A DNA stretch of 9,116 nucleotides. Origin: an uncultured Eggerthellaceae bacterium. Its GTDB lineage: Bacteria; Actinomycetota; Coriobacteriia; Coriobacteriales; Eggerthellaceae. Location: NCBI GenBank assembly GCA_946631805.1, contig CAMPAJ010000051.1:1-9116 (forward strand). Reading direction: 5' to 3'. Positions 7,258 through 9,116 of this stretch are shown one piece after another. Numbering within the stretch: the first letter of the stretch is position 1; each line of letters starts with the position of its first letter. The translations under genes and the position numbers were made by a program. Under the pieces are notes generated by a model. That model was not told where the DNA came from, did no database searches, and saw only the letters and a list, made by a program, of their open reading frames with translations.

Positions 7258-7263
7258 CTCCTT
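7258..7263 (-). promoter_or_regulatory. Ribosome binding site deciding a GTG start
   Basis: AAGGAG on the minus strand, five bases upstream of the GTG at 7252. It supports GTG as the real start of the aminotransferase, whose conserved N-terminus (IPFSPPDIT) begins at codon 2. Confidence 0.8.
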
Positions 7264-7317
7264 GTCGTTTTCCAATCCTTGCAACGCCCGCACGGCAGAC
7301 ATCGCATTAATCGTCTT

Positions 7318-7348
7318 ATTGTACAACGGACACCTTAGCAAACCGCAA
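7318..7348 (-). promoter_or_regulatory. Possible weak promoter before the aminotransferase-to-polA run
   Basis: In the 175-bp gap between the GT4 stop and the aminotransferase start, the minus strand carries TACAAT (7318-7323, five of six matches to TATAAT) about 66 bases upstream of the GTG. A poor TTGCGG (7343-7348) lies 19 bases before it. Local AT content is higher than in the flanking genes. The rest of the gap (7253-7427) has no gene and no clear intrinsic terminator. Readthrough from the GT4 gene is an equally good explanation for expression. Confidence 0.3.
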
Positions 7349-7427
7349 TTTGCATAAACGCCGCACGCCGAAGCCAAGCGAAAGGCCCACCACCTCGGCC
7401 TCCCGGGGCGGCGGGACAAAACCCTCC

Positions 7428-8720
7428 CTAGCTCACGAGCGACTTGACCAAATCAACGATCACCTGGTACGAATGCTCCTGATCGAACTTCTCCTCGGCA
7501 ACCCGACGGGCGTTTGCGCCCATTTCCTCACATCGATCAGGGTCGTCTGCAAGCTCCAAAATGGCATCGGCAAGAATGCGCGGCTCTTCCGCCTCGACGT
7601 TGAGGCCGATTCCCCACTCGTCTACTTTGGCCCTCATCTCTGGGCTTGACCCGGTGTTGATCATGGGAATTCCCGCCGCGCAGTAATCGCCGATCTTGGT
7701 GACGATGCTCTGCGCTGCCGATTTCACAAGGGAATTGACCGTCACATCGGATGCTCGCAGATAGGCCGCCATGAGCGCATACGGCGCATAGCCGACGAAA
7801 TCCACGGGCGCGCCGAGTTCCGCAGCAAGTTTAACGAGCTTTTCCTTATCGGGGCCATCGCCGAGAATCTTGCAGCGTATGCGGTTGTCTTTTGCACGGG
7901 CGATATTCGATGCCTCGACGAGCGTGGCTATGTCGTAGCTCGCCCCGAGCATGCCGGCATATATGACCCAGAACTCATCGGCGGGCTTGTGCACCTCGCC
8001 GACGTGAGCCGCTGCGCCCTCGTCGAAAACGGACAGCTGGTTGCCCACATATACCGTCCGCTTCTCGTAAGGCTCGGTCCTATCCTGGGCCGGCCGGTTC
8101 GCATACTCATCCGACGTGCCGACCGCTGCGCTGATGAGCTTGTACACGCGTTTGGCGTCGAACGCGAACGGCGCAAAGGCCACATCGCTCACGACGGGCA
8201 CATCCACGGCCATGCGCATGGCTTCGGGCCACAAGTCGTTGACATCGCATACGTAGGGAATCCCGCGGGCAGATGCGACCTCGGCGCAGGCAAGGGCCAT
8301 GTCGTTAGGGGGAATCTCGGAGTAAATCAGATCGTAGGCATGCGGATCGGCGGCAAAGCGGCTCTTGAACAGCTCGCGCAAGTTGCGGGCGAATACGCGG
8401 TGGCTGTTGATGCGCCGAACATCCAGGTTTTTCTTGTAGCCCGGCTCGTATACGAAACGCACGCGATACGGCAACCCCCGATAGCAATCCCGCGACGTTA
8501 CGCGCTGGGCCTTATCCCAATGCTGGAACGTCGACGTTATGAGGTCGACCTCGAAGCCCTCGCGCGCAAGCGATTCCGCGATAAACCTGAAACGCGTGTA
8601 CCCACGCGTCTCGTCGCCGAGCTTCACGCCCTGCGTAACCACGGCAATGCGTTTTGGCCTCGCAGGCGAAAGCGCACTCGCGCCACGAACGGCATCGGGA
8701 TATGTGTAGTAGCCTTCCAT
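7428..8720 (-). CDS. GT4-type (GT-B fold) glycosyltransferase
   Basis: 430 residues from the chosen start, soluble or peripheral at the membrane. It has two Rossmann-like halves. The N-terminal acceptor half begins RIAVVTQGVKLGDETRGYTRF (about 24-44) and includes VCDVNDLWPEAMR (157-169), a strand typical of WbuB/WcaI-like GT4 enzymes. The C-terminal donor half has VIYAGMLGASYDIATLVEA (252-270), CKILGDGPDKEKL (283-295), VDFVGYAPYALMAAYL (306-321) and TKIGDYCAAGIPMINTG (341-357), the nucleotide-sugar-binding region. A Gly-Asp pair there replaces the more common Phe-Glu. It probably adds a sugar to the lipid-linked glycan. An in-frame ATG nine bases further upstream (8729) overlaps a perfect TATAAT, so transcription should start downstream of it. 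The second ATG (8720) is therefore preferred, probably read from a leaderless mRNA; neither start has a Shine-Dalgarno. The gene stands 175 bp before the aminotransferase. Acceptor and donor are unknown. Confidence 0.92.
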   Translation of the reverse strand: MEGYYTYPDAVRGASALSPARPKRIAVVTQGVKLGDETRGYTRFRFIAESLAREGFEVDLITSTFQHWDKAQRVTSRDCYRGLPYRVRFVYEPGYKKNLDVRRINSHRVFARNLRELFKSRFAADPHAYDLIYSEIPPNDMALACAEVASARGIPYVCDVNDLWPEAMRMAVDVPVVSDVAFAPFAFDAKRVYKLISAAVGTSDEYANRPAQDRTEPYEKRTVYVGNQLSVFDEGAAAHVGEVHKPADEFWVIYAGMLGASYDIATLVEASNIARAKDNRIRCKILGDGPDKEKLVKLAAELGAPVDFVGYAPYALMAAYLRASDVTVNSLVKSAAQSIVTKIGDYCAAGIPMINTGSSPEMRAKVDEWGIGLNVEAEEPRILADAILELADDPDRCEEMGANARRVAEEKFDQEHSYQVIVDLVKSLVS

Positions 8721-8727
8721 GCCCCGC

Positions 8728-8733
8728 ATTATA
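8728..8733 (-). promoter_or_regulatory. -10 element of a probable leaderless promoter for the GT4 gene
   Basis: Perfect TATAAT on the minus strand. Its last T is at 8728 and seven bases separate it from the ATG at 8720, the normal distance from a -10 box to the transcription start. The mRNA would then begin at or next to the start codon. No convincing -35 is seen at 16-18 bases (GCGCTC region). Leaderless genes with only a -10 box are common in actinobacteria, which fits but does not prove this. Confidence 0.6.
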
Positions 8734-8930
8734 GTCTATGTTGCCAGCATGAGCGCGCCGTCGCGCAAAAGGTGCGAGTTAAGTTAAGCGGGATTGGGGC
8801 TATCTAGCGCCCCTCCGAGAATCAGCGCTTGGCAGAGAAGAGAGCCGACTTTCACTGACGTGACGATGATAGCACGCCAAGCGGGCCGGCTGGGCGATGT
8901 TTCCGTCGGTTCGAGGGCGCGATCATCCAC

Positions 8931-8947
8931 GCCCGGCGGAGCCGGGC
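8931..8947. repeat. Perfect 7-bp inverted repeat with 3-nt loop
   Basis: GCCCGGC, GGA, GCCGGGC: a very stable hairpin in the non-coding region. On the plus strand it is followed by CGTCGTTTATCC, not a true T-run, so it is a weak terminator candidate at best. No plus-strand gene ends before it. It could equally be a dispersed palindromic element. Confidence 0.6.
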
Positions 8948-8993
8948 CGTCGTTTATCCGTGCGAAGGCCACCTTGCCGGGCTGGGGCGCTCC

Positions 8994-9028
8994 CGCGCGC
9001 GTGCCTTTTAATCGTGCGCGCGCGTGCG
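8994..9028. repeat. Two alternating CG tracts flanking an AT-rich core
   Basis: An alternating pyrimidine-purine tract (CGCGCGCGTGC, 8994-9004) and a second of 16 bases (9013-9028) enclose CTTTTAAT. The arms can pair with each other as a hairpin, and each on its own has the base pattern of Z-DNA-prone sequence. Confidence 0.5.
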
Positions 9029-9072
9029 AGCCCATCCGACCTGCGGGCGCCACGTCGCGCGTCCGCATGGAT

Positions 9073-9090
9073 GCCGCGCTTGCGCGCGGC
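9073..9090. repeat. Perfect 7-bp inverted repeat with 4-nt loop
   Basis: GCCGCGC, TTGC, GCGCGGC near the window edge. No T-run follows on either strand, so it is not a standard intrinsic terminator. What lies beyond the edge is unknown. Confidence 0.5.
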
Positions 9091-9116
9091 GGGGCTAGCT
9101 GCGGTACGCCAGGGGG

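Larger units (their letters stand above)
8734..9116. other. GC-rich non-coding region upstream of the GT4 gene
   Basis: About 380 bases with no gene I can support. It holds a tandem GTTAA duplication (8778-8788), a short hairpin (GGGGC 8796-8800 with GCCCC 8809-8813), and three stronger inverted repeats listed separately. The minus frame across 8784-9116 stays open but reads as an Arg/Ala/Pro-rich string without a recognisable domain. No tRNA, tmRNA, SRP or RNase P signature was found. Confidence 0.6.

Noticed and set aside
7391..7427. Possible intrinsic terminator just after the GT4 stop
   Set aside because: Only short GC stems (GGGA/TCCC, CCGCC/GGTGG) form and no T-run follows on the minus strand, so termination here is not supported.
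7989..8807. Plus-strand frame (272 codons) antisense to the GT4 gene
   Set aside because: It mirrors a clear glycosyltransferase and runs past its start into non-coding DNA without any domain or ribosome binding site.
8784..9116. Minus-strand open frame (internal ATG at 9068) upstream of the GT4 gene
   Set aside because: Composition is Arg/Ala/Pro-rich, no domain is recognised, the start has no ribosome binding site, and the stretch is full of palindromes. It could be the end of a gene from beyond the edge, but nothing supports that.
1..9116. CRISPR array, phage, transposon, toxin-antitoxin or defence genes
   Set aside because: No regularly spaced repeats, transposase or integrase motifs, or small toxin/antitoxin pairs were seen; all space except the two gaps is filled by metabolic, glycan, regulatory and replication genes.

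Overview
The window is ordinary high-GC bacterial chromosome. Every supportable gene lies on the minus strand, so transcription runs from high to low coordinates. The best guess for the host is an actinobacterium, most likely of the Coriobacteriia/Eggerthellaceae type. The guess rests on a GlnR-like OmpR-family regulator with the actinobacterial type of winged helix, a glutamine synthetase resembling actinobacterial GlnA2, GC-rich codon use, and a probable leaderless promoter. It is an inference, not a demonstrated placement.

In transcription order: a GC-rich non-coding stretch with inverted repeats (about 8734-9116) precedes a GT4-type glycosyltransferase (7428-8720). That gene has a perfect TATAAT placed so that transcription would begin at or next to its second ATG. 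A 175-bp gap with a possible weak promoter follows. Next comes a tightly packed run: a DegT/DnrJ/EryC1-type sugar aminotransferase (GTG start, 6023-7252), a small PglC-like phosphoglycosyl transferase (5313-6026, overlapping by ATGA), a large protein with two family-2 glycosyltransferase domains (2874-5291), glutamine synthetase glnA (1531-2868, 5 nt downstream), a GlnR-like atypical response regulator (857-1531, sharing one base with glnA), and the first 281 codons of polA (844 down to the window edge, 12 nt downstream).

The first four genes fit a surface-glycan pathway. The aminotransferase would make an amino sugar nucleotide, the phosphoglycosyl transferase would load the first sugar phosphate onto a polyprenyl-phosphate carrier, and the GT4 and double GT2 proteins would extend it. 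No flippase, polymerase or sugar-nucleotide dehydratase is in view, so the locus must continue elsewhere. The remaining genes cover nitrogen assimilation, its presumed regulator, and DNA polymerase I.

The features most worth a second look are: (i) the glnA-regulator pair fused without a gap to a glycan locus and to polA; (ii) the regulator's receiver domain, with Glu at the phospho-acceptor position and His in place of the conserved Lys; (iii) a glutamine synthetase that keeps its metal and glutamate ligands but has Cys and Pro substitutions at the ammonium, feedback and substrate-loop positions. I found no mobile element, CRISPR array, tRNA or rRNA.
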